64,000 nt of DNA from CAVXYG01 sp963706835 (GCA_963706835.1 CAVPOB010000008.1:186001-250000), one strand, 5' to 3'. Counted from the stretch's first letter, positions 20,887 to 32,295 are shown. Translations and numbers: made by a program. Notes: generated from the letters alone by a model not told the origin.

Positions 20887-21499
20887 TCTGCCCCCGGCAC
20901 TGTCCGGCTTCTGGGTCACCTTCAAGACCCAGTTCAAGCGCGCCGTCACCGAGCAGTACCCGGATGAGAAGGTGCCGACCAAGCCGCGCTTCCACGGCCG
21001 GCACCAGCTGAACCGTCATCCGGACGGCCTGGAGAAGTGCATCGGCTGCGAGTTGTGCGCCTGGGCCTGCCCGGCCGATGCGATCTACGTGGAGGCCGCC
21101 GACAACACCGAGGCCGAGCGGTTCTCGCCGGGGGAGCGCTACGGGCGCGTCTACCAGATCAACTACCTGCGCTGCATCCTGTGCGGGTTGTGCATCGAGG
21201 CCTGCCCCACCAGGGCGCTGACCATGACCAATGAGTACGAACTCGCCGACAACGACCGCTCCAAGATGATCTACGAGCGGCATGATCTGCTGGCGCCGCT
21301 GCAGCCCGGCATGGTGGCCCCGCCGCACTCGATGGTCGCCGGCACGACCGAGAAGGACTACTACCTCGGCAGCGTGACCGGTGCCACCCGGGAGCAGCAG
21401 TTGGAGGTGGAGGCCCGCGACGAGGCCGGCGGAGCGCCCAAGCCGCAGCCCTCCAACGTGCGCCAGCCCGCCACGGCGCGGCCGGAGGACCGACCGTGA
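20879..21499 (+). CDS. nuoI: NADH-quinone oxidoreductase subunit I (2x[4Fe-4S])
   Basis: Ferredoxin-like subunit carrying N6a and N6b. 206 residues. Ligand sets Cys54, 57, 60, 64 (CIGCELCAWAC) and Cys99, 102, 105, 109 (CILCGLCIEAC). The C-terminal 60 residues are polar and poorly conserved, as in other actinobacteria. Overlaps nuoH by 8 bp; its stop overlaps the nuoJ GTG start. Confidence 0.96.
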   Translation: MADLPPALSGFWVTFKTQFKRAVTEQYPDEKVPTKPRFHGRHQLNRHPDGLEKCIGCELCAWACPADAIYVEAADNTEAERFSPGERYGRVYQINYLRCILCGLCIEACPTRALTMTNEYELADNDRSKMIYERHDLLAPLQPGMVAPPHSMVAGTTEKDYYLGSVTGATREQQLEVEARDEAGGAPKPQPSNVRQPATARPEDRP

Positions 21500-22293
21500 G
21501 GGCGCTGGCGCTCCTCGCCCCCGTGGCTGCGCAGGAGGCCACCTCCTCGACGGGCAGCGCCGCGGGCGAGGCGGTCTTCTGGATCTGCGGCACGCTGGCG
21601 GTCATCGGGGCGCTGGGCCTGGTCCTGTCGCGCAAGGCGGTGCACAGCGCGCTGTTCATGGCGATGACGATGATCAACCTGGCGATCCTGTACGCGGCGA
21701 ACGGGGCGCCCTTCCTGGGGCTGGTGCAGGTGATCGTCTACACCGGCGCCGTCATGATGCTGTTCCTGTTCGTGCTCATGATCGTCGGCGTGGACGCCTC
21801 GGACAGCCTCACCGAGACGATCAAGGGGCAGCGGGGCTGGGCGGCCGTGCTCGGTCTCGGGTTCGCCGCACTGCTCATCACCGGTGTGGTCAACGGCCTG
21901 GCGGAGACGTCGGTGATCGGTCTTGACGAGGCCAACACCGTCAACGGCGGCAACGTGCAGGGCCTGGCCTACCTGATCTTCGACCGGTACCTGCTGGCGT
22001 TCCAGGCGGTCGCGGCGCTGCTCATCACCGCCGCCCTCGGGGCGCTCATCCTGGCCCATCGCGAGCATCTGCAGCCGCCGCTGTCGCAGGCCGACCTGAG
22101 CCGGGAACGCTTCAAGTCCGGCCAGCACCCCGGCGTCCTGCCGAACCCGGGCGTCATCAGCAGCACCAATGCCATCGGCAACCCGGCGCTGCTGCCCGAC
22201 GGCTCGCCGTCGGAGGAGTCCATTCCGATGCCGCTGCGTGGACCGGGCCGTGCCGCTGGGGACCAGCGGTCGATCGAAGGGGGGGAGGGGTAG
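21496..22293 (+). CDS. nuoJ: NADH-quinone oxidoreductase subunit J
   Basis: Membrane-arm subunit. 265 residues, five hydrophobic segments in the first 185; signature GLVQVIVYTGAVMMLFLFV. The C-terminal 70 residues are hydrophilic. GTG at 21496 overlaps the nuoI stop (GTGA). nuoK follows without a gap. Confidence 0.94.
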   Translation: MRALALLAPVAAQEATSSTGSAAGEAVFWICGTLAVIGALGLVLSRKAVHSALFMAMTMINLAILYAANGAPFLGLVQVIVYTGAVMMLFLFVLMIVGVDASDSLTETIKGQRGWAAVLGLGFAALLITGVVNGLAETSVIGLDEANTVNGGNVQGLAYLIFDRYLLAFQAVAALLITAALGALILAHREHLQPPLSQADLSRERFKSGQHPGVLPNPGVISSTNAIGNPALLPDGSPSEESIPMPLRGPGRAAGDQRSIEGGEG

Positions 22294-22593
22294 GTGGACC
22301 CGGTCGCCTATGTCGTACTCTCGGCCGTCCTGTTCACGATCGGGACGTTCGGGGTGCTGCTGCGCCGCAACGCGATCATCGTGTTCATGTCGGTAGAGCT
22401 GATGCTCAACGCCGCCAACCTGGCCTTCGTCGCCTTCGCCCGGATGCACGGGCAGTTGGACGGGCAGGTCATCGCCTTCTTCGTCATGGTGGTGGCCGCC
22501 GCCGAAGTCGTCGTCGGGCTGGCGATCATCATGCTCATCTTCCGCACCCGGCGTTCGGCGAACGTCGATGAGCCCAACCTGCTGAGGAACTGA
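22294..22593 (+). CDS. nuoK: NADH-quinone oxidoreductase subunit K
   Basis: Small three-helix proton-channel subunit. 99 residues, the usual length. The membrane glutamates appear in SVELMLNAANL and in AAAEVVVGLAI. GTG start immediately after the nuoJ TAG; GGGGGAGGGG upstream can serve as ribosome site. Confidence 0.95.
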   Translation: MDPVAYVVLSAVLFTIGTFGVLLRRNAIIVFMSVELMLNAANLAFVAFARMHGQLDGQVIAFFVMVVAAAEVVVGLAIIMLIFRTRRSANVDEPNLLRN

Positions 22594-22594
22594 C

Positions 22595-24544
22595 ATGGCG
22601 ACGTTCCTGCCGACCTCTGGCGAAGAGGTCCAACCCATCCTGGACACCGTCTCCACCGCTGACGCCGGCGGGGCATTCGGCCTGCTGTGGCTGCTGGTCG
22701 CGATCCCCGCCGGGATGTCGGCGCTGCTGCTGGTGCTGGGCCGGCGAGCCAACCCCTGGGGCCACCTGGCCGGGGTCGCCGCCGCGCTGGCGTCCTTCGC
22801 CATCGGCCTGGTGCTGGTGGTGCAGCTGGCCGGTCTGCCCGAGGGCGAGCGCAACGTGGTGCTCGACCTGTGGGAGTGGACCTTCGCCGGCCAGTTCAGC
22901 GCCGACATGGCCCTGCGACTGGACCCGCTGTCCGCCGCGTTCCTGCTGCTCATCACCGGGGTCGGCTCGCTGATCCACATCTACTCGATCGGCTACATGC
23001 ACGACGATCCGGATCGCCGGAAGTTCTTCGCCTTCCTGAACCTGTTCGTCGCCGCAATGCTGCTGCTGGTCCTGGCCAACAACTACCTGCTGCTGTACGT
23101 CGGCTGGGAGGGCGTCGGATTGGCCTCGTACCTGCTCATCGGCTTCTGGCAGGTCAAGCCCAGCGCGGCGGTCGCGGCGAAGAAGGCCTTCATCGTCAAC
23201 CGGGTCGGGGACGCCGGGCTGTCCATTGCGATCATGCTGATGTTCGCGACCTTCGGCTCGGTGACCTTCGACCGCGTCTTCGTGGCGGCCGATCAGGCTG
23301 AGGGCACCACCCTCACCCTGATCGGGTTGGCCCTGCTCCTGGCCGCCTGCGGCAAGAGCGCCCAGTTCCCGCTGCAGTCGTGGCTGCTGGACGCCATGGA
23401 AGGCCCTACCCCGGTCTCGGCCCTCATCCACGCCGCCACCATGGTCACCGCCGGCGTCTACCTGATCGCGCGCAGCAACGCCATCTTCGACCTGTCGGCC
23501 GCGGCACTCACCGCGGTGGCGGTGGTCGGCACGATCACCATGCTGATGGGCGCGGCAATCGCTTCGGCGAAGGATCCCATCAAGAAGTCGTTGGCCGGCT
23601 CGACGATGTCGCAGATCGGCTACATGATCCTCGCCGTCGGTCTGGGCCCGGTCGGGTACGTCTTCGCCCTGTTCCACCTGCTCACCCACGGCGTGTTCAA
23701 GGCGGGTCTGTTCCTCGGGGCCGGCTCGGTCATGCACGGCATGAAGAACGAGGAGGACATGCGCCGCTACGGCGCGCTGCGGGCCTTCATGGTCGTCACC
23801 TTCGGCACGTTCTTCGCCGCCTACCTGGCCATCATCGGGGTGCCGCCGTTCGCGGGCTTCTTCTCCAAGGACGAGATCATCAAGGTCGCGATGGAGGTCA
23901 ACCCGGCATATGGCGTGGCCGCGCTCGTGGGGGCCGGACTGACCGCCTTCTACATGACGCGCATGGTGATCATGACCTTCTTCGGCAAGGAACGCTGGGA
24001 CGACGACCAGCACCCGCACGAGTCGCCGCCCACCATGACCGTGCCGATGATCATCCTCGGCATCGGCTCCGTGCTGGCCGGCGTGGTGCTGCTGTTCGTG
24101 CTCGACATCGAGGGCTGGCTGGCGCCGGTGGTCGGCTTCGCCGAACCGGAGCGGCTCATCAGCAGTGCGATCCTCATCCCGATCACGCTGCTGGTGGTGG
24201 CGGTCGGCGTGGGACTGGCTTGGCGGCAGTACGCGCAGCATGAGGTGCCGCGGACCGCCCCCTCGGCGGTCAGCCCGCTGACCCGGGCGGCCCGCAACGA
24301 CCTCTACGGCGATGCGTTCAACGAGGCGGTGTTCATGCGGCCGGGGCTGTACCTCACCCGCTGGCTGGTGTGGTTCGACAGCCGTGGGATCGACGGGGCG
24401 GTCCGCGGCATCGGCTCGATGTTCTCCTCGCTGTCGGGCAAGTTGCGGGGCCTGCAGACCGGATTCGCCCGGCAGTACGCCATGACGATGGTGGGCGGGG
24501 CGCTGCTGATCACGGGAGTGCTGGTAGTGGTGAGGCTGGTATGA
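22595..24544 (+). CDS. nuoL: NADH-quinone oxidoreductase subunit L
   Basis: Distal antiporter-like subunit with the long lateral helix. 649 residues, frame intact. Typical segments are WEGVGLASYLLIGFW, EGPTPVSALIHAATMVTAG and GSTMSQIGYM, with a long amphipathic C-terminal part. ATG one base after the nuoK stop; the stop overlaps the nuoM ATG by 4 bp. Confidence 0.96.
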   Translation: MATFLPTSGEEVQPILDTVSTADAGGAFGLLWLLVAIPAGMSALLLVLGRRANPWGHLAGVAAALASFAIGLVLVVQLAGLPEGERNVVLDLWEWTFAGQFSADMALRLDPLSAAFLLLITGVGSLIHIYSIGYMHDDPDRRKFFAFLNLFVAAMLLLVLANNYLLLYVGWEGVGLASYLLIGFWQVKPSAAVAAKKAFIVNRVGDAGLSIAIMLMFATFGSVTFDRVFVAADQAEGTTLTLIGLALLLAACGKSAQFPLQSWLLDAMEGPTPVSALIHAATMVTAGVYLIARSNAIFDLSAAALTAVAVVGTITMLMGAAIASAKDPIKKSLAGSTMSQIGYMILAVGLGPVGYVFALFHLLTHGVFKAGLFLGAGSVMHGMKNEEDMRRYGALRAFMVVTFGTFFAAYLAIIGVPPFAGFFSKDEIIKVAMEVNPAYGVAALVGAGLTAFYMTRMVIMTFFGKERWDDDQHPHESPPTMTVPMIILGIGSVLAGVVLLFVLDIEGWLAPVVGFAEPERLISSAILIPITLLVVAVGVGLAWRQYAQHEVPRTAPSAVSPLTRAARNDLYGDAFNEAVFMRPGLYLTRWLVWFDSRGIDGAVRGIGSMFSSLSGKLRGLQTGFARQYAMTMVGGALLITGVLVVVRLV

Positions 24545-26200
24545 ACGAAGGGTTTGGTGTGCTCACGCTTCTGGCAGCGCTGCCGCTGGTCGGTTCGGTT
24601 GTGGTGGCGGCCCTGCCGCGCAACAACCCCGCCATCGCCAAGCAGGTGGCACTGGTCGTCAGCCTGCTGACGCTGGCGCTTGCGGTCGTCGTGGCCCTGC
24701 GCTTCGACACCGGCGTGGGCGGCTATCAGATGGTCGAGTCGGTGCAATGGATCCCTGCCCTGGGCGTCTCCTGGACCCTCGGACTGGACGGCCTCGGGCT
24801 GATCCTGATCCTGCTGTCGGCGCTGCTGGTGCCCGTGGTCCTGGTGGCCGGCTGGCATGAGCGGGCGCACCTGGGCGCGGCCGACGACGCAGTCCCGGGT
24901 GCCCGTCCCGGTCGGCGGTGCGGATGGCGGTACTGCCGTCCCCACCGGCGCCGGCGGCGCGGCGACGTCACCGGAGGGGACCGGCGCGGGCGCCGAGGTC
25001 GGCGACATCAAGGGGTACCTGGCGCTGATCCTGCTCGCTGAGGCCATGATGATCGGGGTCTTCACGGCCCTGGACGTCTTCCTGTTCTACGTGTTCTTTG
25101 AGGCGATCCTGATCCCGGTCTACTTCATGATCGGCCGATACGGCACCGGGCAGCGTGCCTACGCCGCGGTGAAGTTCCTCATCTACAGCCTGGTCGGCGG
25201 GCTCATCATGCTGGCCGCGCTGGCGGGCCTGTGGGCGCTGTCCCGCGAGGCCGGCGGCCCGACCTTCGACCTGCGGCTGCTGACCGAGCTGCAGCTCAGC
25301 GACACCGCCCAGGCGTGGCTGTTCCTCGGCTTCTTCATCGCCTTCGCCATCAAGGCCCCGCTGTTCCCGGTGCACACGTGGCTGCCCGATGCCGCAGGCT
25401 CGGCGCGGCCCACGACGGCGGTGCTGCTGATCGGCGTGCTGGACAAGATCGGCACGTTCGGCATGATGCGCCTGTGCCTGCCGCTGTTCCCGGACGCGGC
25501 CCAGCGGTTCGCGCCGGTGATCATCGGGCTGTCCGTGGCGTCGATCCTCTACGGCGCACTGCTGGCGATCGGGCAGACCGACATGCGTCGGCTGTTCGCA
25601 TACGTCTCGATCAGCCACTTCGGCTTCATCACCCTGGGCATCTTCGTCTTCACCACGCAGGGCCTGTCCGGGGCGACGTTCTACATGCTCGGCCACGGCC
25701 TGTCCACGGCGCTGCTGTTCTGCGTGGCCGGCTACCTGATGGCGCGGCGGGGCAGTGCCCAGATCGCCGACTACGGCGGCGTCAACCAGGTCGCCCCGGT
25801 CCTGGCCGGCACCTTCCTGATCGCCGGCCTCACCGCCGTCGCCCTGCCCGGGCTCAGCACGTTCGTCAGCGAGTTCCTGGTGCTGGTGGGCACGTTCGTG
25901 CGCTACCCATGGGTGGGCGTGATCGCCACGCTCGGCATCATTCTGGCGGCGGTCTACGTGCTGTGGCTCTATCAGCGGACCATGACGGGCCCGGCGGTCG
26001 ACGCGGTGCGCGGCATGCCGGATCTGAATGCCCGGGAACTGCTGGCGATCGGGCCGGTGATCGTGCTGGTCATCCTGCTGGGCTTCTGGCCCAAGCCAGC
26101 ACTGGACGTCATCAACCCGACCACGGATGTGCTGATGGAGCAGGTCGGGGCCACGGATCCGGAGCCGGCGGTTCCGGCTGCTGAAGGAGGCTCCCGATGA
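24541..26200 (+). CDS. nuoM: NADH-quinone oxidoreductase subunit M; one frame break
   Basis: Antiporter-like membrane subunit. About 552 residues after one extra base near 24879 is bridged: before it WTLGLDGLGLILILL and AGWHERAHLGA, after it a loop of about 30 residues and then DIKGYLALILLAEAMM. Later conserved segments are AIKAPLFPVHTWLPDA and YVSISHFGFI. The loop at the break is Gly/Pro-rich and longer than usual. ATG overlaps nuoL; the stop overlaps nuoN (ATGA). Confidence 0.93.
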
Positions 26201-27775
26201 TCGGCGCAGCGCTGCGGGCCGGCGTTCCCGCTCAGGAGGTGGCGGAGTTCGTGCCCCCGACGATCGACTGGGCGATCATCGCGCCGGTGGCGATCGTGCT
26301 GGGCACTGCTGCGGTGGGGGTGCTGGTCGAGGCCTTCGCGCCGCGGCGCTCCCGGCGGCGGATCCACCTGGTCCTGGTCCCGGCGGCGCTGATCGCTGCC
26401 TTCGTCGCGGTCGTGCTGGCCGACGGCACCTTCGAGGTGGTCATGTCCGGCGCGTACGCCGCCGACGGGCCGGCCCGCTTCCTGCAAGGCGTGGTGCTGG
26501 TCGTGGGGGCCATCGCTGCGCTCTTCATGGCCGAGCGCAACGTGGATCCGGCCGGCGACGCCTTTGCCCCGCGCGCCTCGACCGTGCCCGGTTCCGACGA
26601 CGAGCGGGATTTCACCACCGCCGGCTGGCTGCAGACCGAGATCTGGCCCCTGCTGCTGTTCGCCGTCGGCGGGATGATGCTCTTCGTCGCCGCCAACGAT
26701 CTGCTCACGATGTTCGTCGCGCTGGAAATCATGTCGCTGCCGCTGTACCTGCTCACCGGGATGGCGCGGCGGCGCCGGTTGCTGTCGCAGGAGGCGGCGC
26801 TGAAGTACTTCATCCTCGGCGCGTTCTCCTCCGGCTTCTTCATCTACGGCGCGGCCCTGCTCTACGGTTTCGCCGGTTCGGTCAGGCTCGGCGATATCCT
26901 CACCGAGCTGGCCGCCCAGCCGAGCGGCAATGGCCTGGTGCTGGCCGGTGCCGCTGTGCTGCTGGTGGGCCTGCTGTTCAAGGTCGCCGCCGTCCCCTTC
27001 CACTCCTGGACCCCGGACGTCTACCAGGGCGCCCCGACGATCGTCACGGGCTTCATGGCCGCCGGTGTCAAGGTCGCCGCATTCGGGGCGCTGCTGCGCG
27101 TGGTGTACGTCGCGCTGGCAGGCGTGGAGTGGGACCTGACGCCGGTCCTGCTGATCGTGGCCTCCCTGACGTTCATCGTGGGCTCGGTGGTGGCCCTGTC
27201 GCAGTCCGACATGAAGCGGATGCTGGCCTACTCTTCGATCGCTCATGCGGGCTTCCTGCTGCTGGGCGTGGCGGCCGTCAGCCGCGCCGGGCTGTCCGCG
27301 ACGCTGTTCTACCTGGCCGCCTACGCCTTCGCGACGCTGGGCGCCTTCGCGATCATCTCGCTGGTGCGCGACGCGAACGGGGAGGCGACGCAAGCTGGCG
27401 CACTGGGCGGGACTCGGGCAGCGCAGCCCCTTGGCCGCCGGTGCGTTCGCACTGTTCCTGCTCGCGTTCGCCGGGATTCCGTTGACCAGCGGCTTCATCG
27501 GGAAGTTCTCGGTGTTCTCCGCCAGTGTCGCGGCCGGCGATGCCCCCGCGGTCGTCCTGGCCGTGCTGGCCAGTGCGGTCGCCGCCTTCTTCTACGCTCG
27601 GGTCATCGTGCTGATGTTCTTCACCGACCCGGCTGCCGACGGCGTGCGGGTCGTGGTGCCCAGCGCCTTCACCGCTGTTGGCCTCGGGGCGACCGCAGCC
27701 ATCACGATCATCCTGGGCGTGTTCCCGCAGCCGCTGCTGGAGCTGGCCAATCAAGCCGACTTGTTCGTGCGCTAG
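26197..27775 (+). CDS. nuoN: NADH-quinone oxidoreductase subunit N; one frame break
   Basis: Antiporter-like subunit next to NuoK. About 525 residues with one extra base near 27388 bridged; the frame before ends DANGE and resumes RKLAHWAGLGQRSPLAAGAF. Conserved segments are VPFHSWTPDVYQGAPT, SQSDMKRMLAYSSIAHAG and GIPLTSGFIGK. Last gene of the operon; stop TAG at 27773, hairpin 15 bp later. Confidence 0.93.
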
Positions 27776-27789
27776 CCCCCCGTAGCATG

Positions 27790-27812
27790 GGAGGGGGGTT
27801 GATCCCCCCTCC
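27790..27812 (+). terminator. hairpin after nuoN
   Basis: Perfect 9-bp G-rich stem (GGAGGGGGG / CCCCCCTCC) with loop TTGAT, starting 15 bp after the nuoN stop and 25 bp before the next start. No T run, as is common for high-GC terminators. Confidence 0.65.
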
Positions 27813-27837
27813 GGAGTCGGCAGAAGGGAGAGGTGCC

Positions 27838-28870
27838 GTGGTCGTGCAGGCGGGCACCTCCAACGGAGTGCCCACCCCGGACGCCGCCGTCTCGCTGGCA
27901 TCGGTCGACGACTCGCTGTCGGCTGGTCTCAGCGGGGCATGGCCCAGGTGGAGCAGGAGTTGCTGGCCGCCACCGCCGCCGACGATCCGTTCATCGCCGA
28001 AGCCGCCGGCCATCTGGCCACCGCGGGAGGCAAGCGGTTCCGGCCACTGCTGGTGCTGCTGGCATCGCAGTTCGGCGATCCGGCGGCCGGCGGTGTGGTA
28101 CCGGCGGCCGTGGTCGTCGAGCTGACCCACCTGGCCACGCTGTACCACGACGACGTGATGGACGAGGCCCCGCGCCGACGGGGCGCCACGTCGGCCAACG
28201 AGCGGTGGGGCAACGCCGTGGCGATCCTGACCGGGGACTTCCTGTTTGCCCGGGCCTCGGAGATCCTGGCCGACCTCGGGCCGGAGGCGGTGCGGCTGCA
28301 GGCGCAGACCTTCCAGCGCCTGTGCTCCGGTCAGATCCGCGAGACCATCGGACCGGCCCCCGGCGAGGATCCGATCGCCCACCACCTGTCGGTGCTGGCC
28401 GACAAGACCGGTTCCCTGATCGCCACCTCAGCGCGGTTCGGCGCGATGCTCTCCGGCGCCACCGGCGGAGCAGATCGACCTGCTCACCCGCTTCGGCGAG
28501 CGCATCGGCGTCGCCTTCCAGTTGGCCGATGACCTGGTCGATATCGGGACGCCGGCCGATGCCAGCGGGAAGACCCCGGGCACCGACCTGCGCGAAGGGG
28601 TGCTCACGCTGGCGGGACTGTTCGCCCTGCGATCCGTCCGATCCGGCCGATGCTCGGCTGCAGGAGTTGCTCCGCCGACCGCTGCCGGACGATGCCGAGC
28701 ATGCCGAGGCGCTGCGCCTGCTGCGCGCTCATCCCGCAGTCGACATGGCCCGCGCCGAGGCGCGCCGATGGGCCGACGATGCCCGTGACGTGCTGGTGCC
28801 GCTGCCGGCGACCGCGAGCAGCGAGGCGCTGCTGCGGCTGTGCGACTACGTGGTGGGACGCACCGCCTGA
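27838..28870 (+). CDS. long-chain polyprenyl diphosphate synthase; three frame breaks
   Basis: Trans-isoprenyl chain elongation from farnesyl/geranylgeranyl diphosphate, most likely for the menaquinone side chain. Bridging one missing base (about 27934) and two extra bases (about 28467 and 28630) gives 343 residues, the family length. First Asp-rich motif LYHDDVMDEAPRRRG, second QLADDLVDI; GGKRFRPLL marks the substrate pocket. GTG at 27838 follows GGGAGAGGTG. It directly follows nuo and ends 18 bp from the convergent NDH-2 stop. Chain length (hepta-, octa- or nonaprenyl) cannot be read from this. Confidence 0.88.
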
Positions 28871-28888
28871 GCCGACACCGCAGCGGCG

Positions 28889-30227
28889 CTACTCCCCGGC
28901 GATCGCCGCGCCGCTGCACGACGTCCAGCGGCGGGACATACGGGCCGTCGCGTCGCGGCGGCTCGAACCTCGGCGTCTCCAAGATCAGTCGCGGCCCGCG
29001 GTCCCAGGTGAAGTAGCCTCCACGCCCAGTTGAGCGTGACCGACACGCGGTTGCGCATCCCCACCAGATAGACCAGGTGCAGGCCCAGCCACGCCGACCA
29101 AGCGGGATACCCGGTCAGAAGCGTCCCGTTGGTGAGGTGAGCGACTGCCGCCCTGCGGCCGATCGTGGCCATCGTTCCCTTGTCGTGGTAGCGCATGACC
29201 GTGTGCGGCTGTTCCCGGATCGTCCGCATGATCTGGGCCGCGACGTGGCGTCCGCTCTGGATCGCGACCTGGGCCAGCCCGGGCAGCACGCCACCGTCAC
29301 CGTCGGGGATCGCGGCGACGTCGCCGACGGCGTATGCGTTGCGACGTCCCGGGATGGAGCAGTCGGGGTTGGTGAGGATCCGGCCGCCCGGGCCCTGGGC
29401 CACGCCGAGGGTGTCGGCCAGGCCGCTGGCCCGGTTTCCGGCGCCCCAGATCACCATCCGGGTGGGGATGTAGTCGCCCTCCTCACCCAGCAGCACGTAG
29501 TCCTTGCCCACCTCCTTCACCGCGGTCGACAGTCGCACCTCGACCCCTTTGGAGCGCAGTTCTTCCAGGGCGTAGCGCTGCAGATTCGCGTCGAAGGAGG
29601 GCAGCAGCGAATCGCCCTGCTCGACCAGGATGACGCGGGCGCGGCGCACGTTGAGGTCGTGGAAGTCCGCCTCCAGCACGTCGGTGATGAGTTCGGCGAT
29701 CGCGCCGGCGATCTCGATCCCGGTAGGGCCGCCACCGACCACGACGATGTTGAGGATGCCGGCATGGATCAGGTCTTGGCGGGCATCGGCGGCCTCGAAC
29801 AGGCTCAGCAAGTAGTTGCGCACCCGAAGCGCGTCCGGCATCGAGTAGAGCGGATAGGTGTGCTCGGCAGCCCCGGCACACCGAAGTAGTTCGGCCGGGC
29901 ACCCACGCCGATGACCAGGTGGTCGTAGGGCATCGGGTCCTCGTCGGCGAGCTCCACGCGCCGCGCGTGCCAGTCGACACCGGTCACGGTGCCCTGACGG
30001 AACAGCACCCGCCGACGACGTCGGAACAGGCCCCGGGCAGGGTAGGCGACGTCCGCCGGGTTCAGGCCGCTGGTGGCGACCTGATACAGCAGCGGCAGGA
30101 AGGTGTGGTAGTTGTGCTGATCGATCACAATGACCTCGACGTCCTCGTCTTCGAGGGCACGGGCGGCGTTCATGCCACCGAAGCCGACACCGAGGATCAC
30201 CACGCGGGGCCTTTTCATACCGGACAT
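28889..30227 (-). CDS. ndh: type II NADH:quinone oxidoreductase (NDH-2); three frame breaks
   Basis: Single-subunit, non-pumping NADH dehydrogenase feeding menaquinone. Two Rossmann motifs: VVILGVGFGGMNAARAL (FAD, N-terminus) and NIVVVGGGPTGIEIAGAIAEL (NADH); AVGDVAAIP is the second FAD motif. A base is missing near 29872 (PGAAEHTY), and extra bases lie near 29017 (NWAWRYFTWDRG) and 28913, after which the chain ends GAAIAGE. Start is ATG 30227 or 30218. C-terminal hydrophobic and amphipathic segments (HLVYLVGMRNR, WRYFTWDRG) fit membrane attachment. It lies downstream of the acyl-CoA dehydrogenase on the same strand. Confidence 0.88.
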
Positions 30228-30286
30228 CGTCACAGAACTGCCTCGATCCTGCCCCCCGGTTGCGCCATCGCGCAGGTCGCCGCTGC

Positions 30287-31473
30287 TCAGTAGCCCAACA
30301 GCCGTGCCGCGAGGTCGGTCATCACCTCGGTCGCGCCGCCGCCGATGCCCAGGATCCGCACGTCGCGGTAGTGGCGCTCCACCTCGCTGTCGCGCATGTA
30401 GCCGGCGCCGCCGAAGAGCTGCACCGCGCGGTCTGCGGCGTACTCGCCGGCCCCGACTCCGGTCTGCTTGGCCAGCACGGCCTCGGCGATCACCGGCTCG
30501 CCGGCGGCGTGGCGGGCGGCGACCCATCGGGTGTAGCGGCGGGCCACGTCGACGCTGGCGATGCATCTCCACCAGGGTGTGGCGGACCACCTGCCGCTGC
30601 GCCAGCGGCCGACCGAACGTCGTGCGGTCCTTCGCCCACGCGGCCGCCAGGTCCAGGCAGCGCTGCCCGGTGGCGTACCCGGTGACGGCCAGCGAGAGCC
30701 GCTCGGTGACGAAGTGGCGGGCGAGCGAGGCGAAGCCGCCCCTTCGCCCAGGACGTTCGCTCGGCCGGGACCGGCACCTCGTGAAGGCCAGTTCCGCGGT
30801 GTCGCTGCAGTGCCAGCCCATCTTCGCCAGCCGTCTGGTCACGGTGAAGCCGGGCGCGTCCGCGTCGATGATGACCAGGCTGATGCCCGGCGGCACCGGG
30901 TCCGCCGGTCCGCACGGCGGCGACCACGAAGTCGGCCCGGGCCCCGGAGGTGATGTAGGTCTTGCTCCCGGTGACCGCAGGGCGCGCCGTCGCTGCCAGT
31001 GCCGGTCGCGCGCAGGTTCGCCACGTCCGACCCGCCGTCGGGCTCGGTGACCGCCAAGGCGCAGATCGCCTCGCCCCGCAGCACGGCCGCACGTAGCGCT
31101 CCACGAGGCGTCGGCACCGGCGGCGTCGCCGGCGCTCGCGCCGGGCCGCGACGTCGTCGACGATGTGGGGCAGGGCGATGCCGTGCGTGAACAGGCCCGG
31201 CGACGACCCCGCCGCTGCCGCCGGCGGAGCAGGGCTTCGGTCACGACCAACTGGTCGATCGCATCGCCGCCCTCGCCGCCCAGACTCGATTCGGGGTAGC
31301 CGATGCCGAGCAGGCCGACTGCAGCGGCCCGGCGGTGCAGGTCGCGCGGCAGCTCCCCGGCGTCCTCCCATGCGGCCAGCCGCGGCGACGATGTGGGCGG
31401 TGGTGAAGCGCCGCACGGACTCGGCGAGCGCCAGACGCTCCGGGGTCTCGAACGGATCGAACCGGCCGGGCAA
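30287..31473 (-). CDS. acyl-CoA dehydrogenase; many frame breaks
   Basis: FAD-dependent alpha,beta-dehydrogenation of acyl-CoA. Family pieces occur in the right order in all three minus frames: FETPERLALAESVRRF, WEDAGELPRDLHRRAA, GLLGIGYPESSLGGEGGD, CALAVTEPDGGSDVANLRAT, TGSKTYITSGARADF, GFTVTRRLAKMGWHCSDTA, ERLSLAVTGYATGQRCLDL, KDRTTFGRPLAQRQVVRHT, LFGGAGYMRDSEVERHYRD. Together they make one protein of about 390 residues; at least six one-base shifts are needed. The TTG at 31473, two bases after the upstream stop, is the likely but weak start. Either heavy sequencing error or a decaying gene; order and lack of internal loss favour error. Substrate unknown. Confidence 0.75.
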
Positions 31474-31474
31474 C

Positions 31475-32272
31475 CTACGGAGGCCTCGCGACCTGTCGTG
31501 GGCGATGAAGCACCGAGCAGGGCGCATGGATCGCCAGCGATGTGGCGATCGAGCCGGCGCGCAGGGATGCCCACGCCGACTGGCCCCGGGTGCCCTGCAC
31601 GACGAGGTCGGCATGCACCTGTTCCAGATACTCCATGATCAGGTCCCGTACGTGGTAGAAGACCTCGGTGCGGTTCGGGCCGATGACCAGGCTGCGCACC
31701 GACTTCGCGCGCCCCTCGAACAGTTCCGCCGTCTGGCTGGCGGCCGTCTCGGCATCGAGGTCCTGCTGGTGCACGCAGACCACGTGCACGTCGACCTCGC
31801 CGATCCACGGCATCCTGGCGAACACCCGCGCCGCCGCCGCGGCATCGCGCGAGCCATCGGTGCAGACGACGGCGCCGCCCACCTTCCGGCCGTGCCGGGC
31901 GATGACCAGGGGCGCCGGTGGGTTGTGCAGCAGCCATTCGGCGGTGCTGCCCAGGTGCAGGGCCTTCATGAGACCAGTGCCCCGCGGGCCCACCACGATC
32001 AGGTCGTGATCATGGCACCCTCCAGCAGGGCCGCGCGGGGATCGCCGTCAGCCTCCAGATGATGCATTGCCGAGGCAGCGCTGGGGTTGATGAGGGTGCG
32101 CGGCCGGTGCGGCGTCCAAGGACGCGGCGCGCTGGAGCCCCGGCCCCGCCCATCGTTGCTGGGCTGTCAGCACATCGATGCCCCAGTCGCCCCACGACTG
32201 CGCATTGATCCACATCCAGGCCAGATCCGCCGCCTGCGAACCGTCGTCGCCGAACAGGATGGTGCCCGCCAT
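31475..32272 (-). CDS. tandem-domain universal stress protein; two compensating frame breaks
   Basis: Two UspA-like domains in one chain of about 265 residues. ATG 32272 has GAGGAGG upstream and opens with GTILFGDDGSQAADLA. One extra base near 32100 and one missing base near 32015 are needed, after which DLIVVGPRGTGLMKALHLGS closes domain 1; AVVCTDGSRDAAAAA opens domain 2, which ends with GTRGQSAWASLRAGS and HAPCSVLHRP. The G-x2-G-x9-G-S/T type loop suggests ATP binding. Stop is two bases from the acyl-CoA dehydrogenase start. Confidence 0.82.
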
Positions 32273-32295
32273 ATCGCCTCCTCGCGTCACGTCCA

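Noticed and set aside
30287..31473. Acyl-CoA dehydrogenase as a true pseudogene
   Set aside because: All family segments are present in order with single-base shifts only; the same error type affects essential genes nearby, so decay is not needed to explain it.
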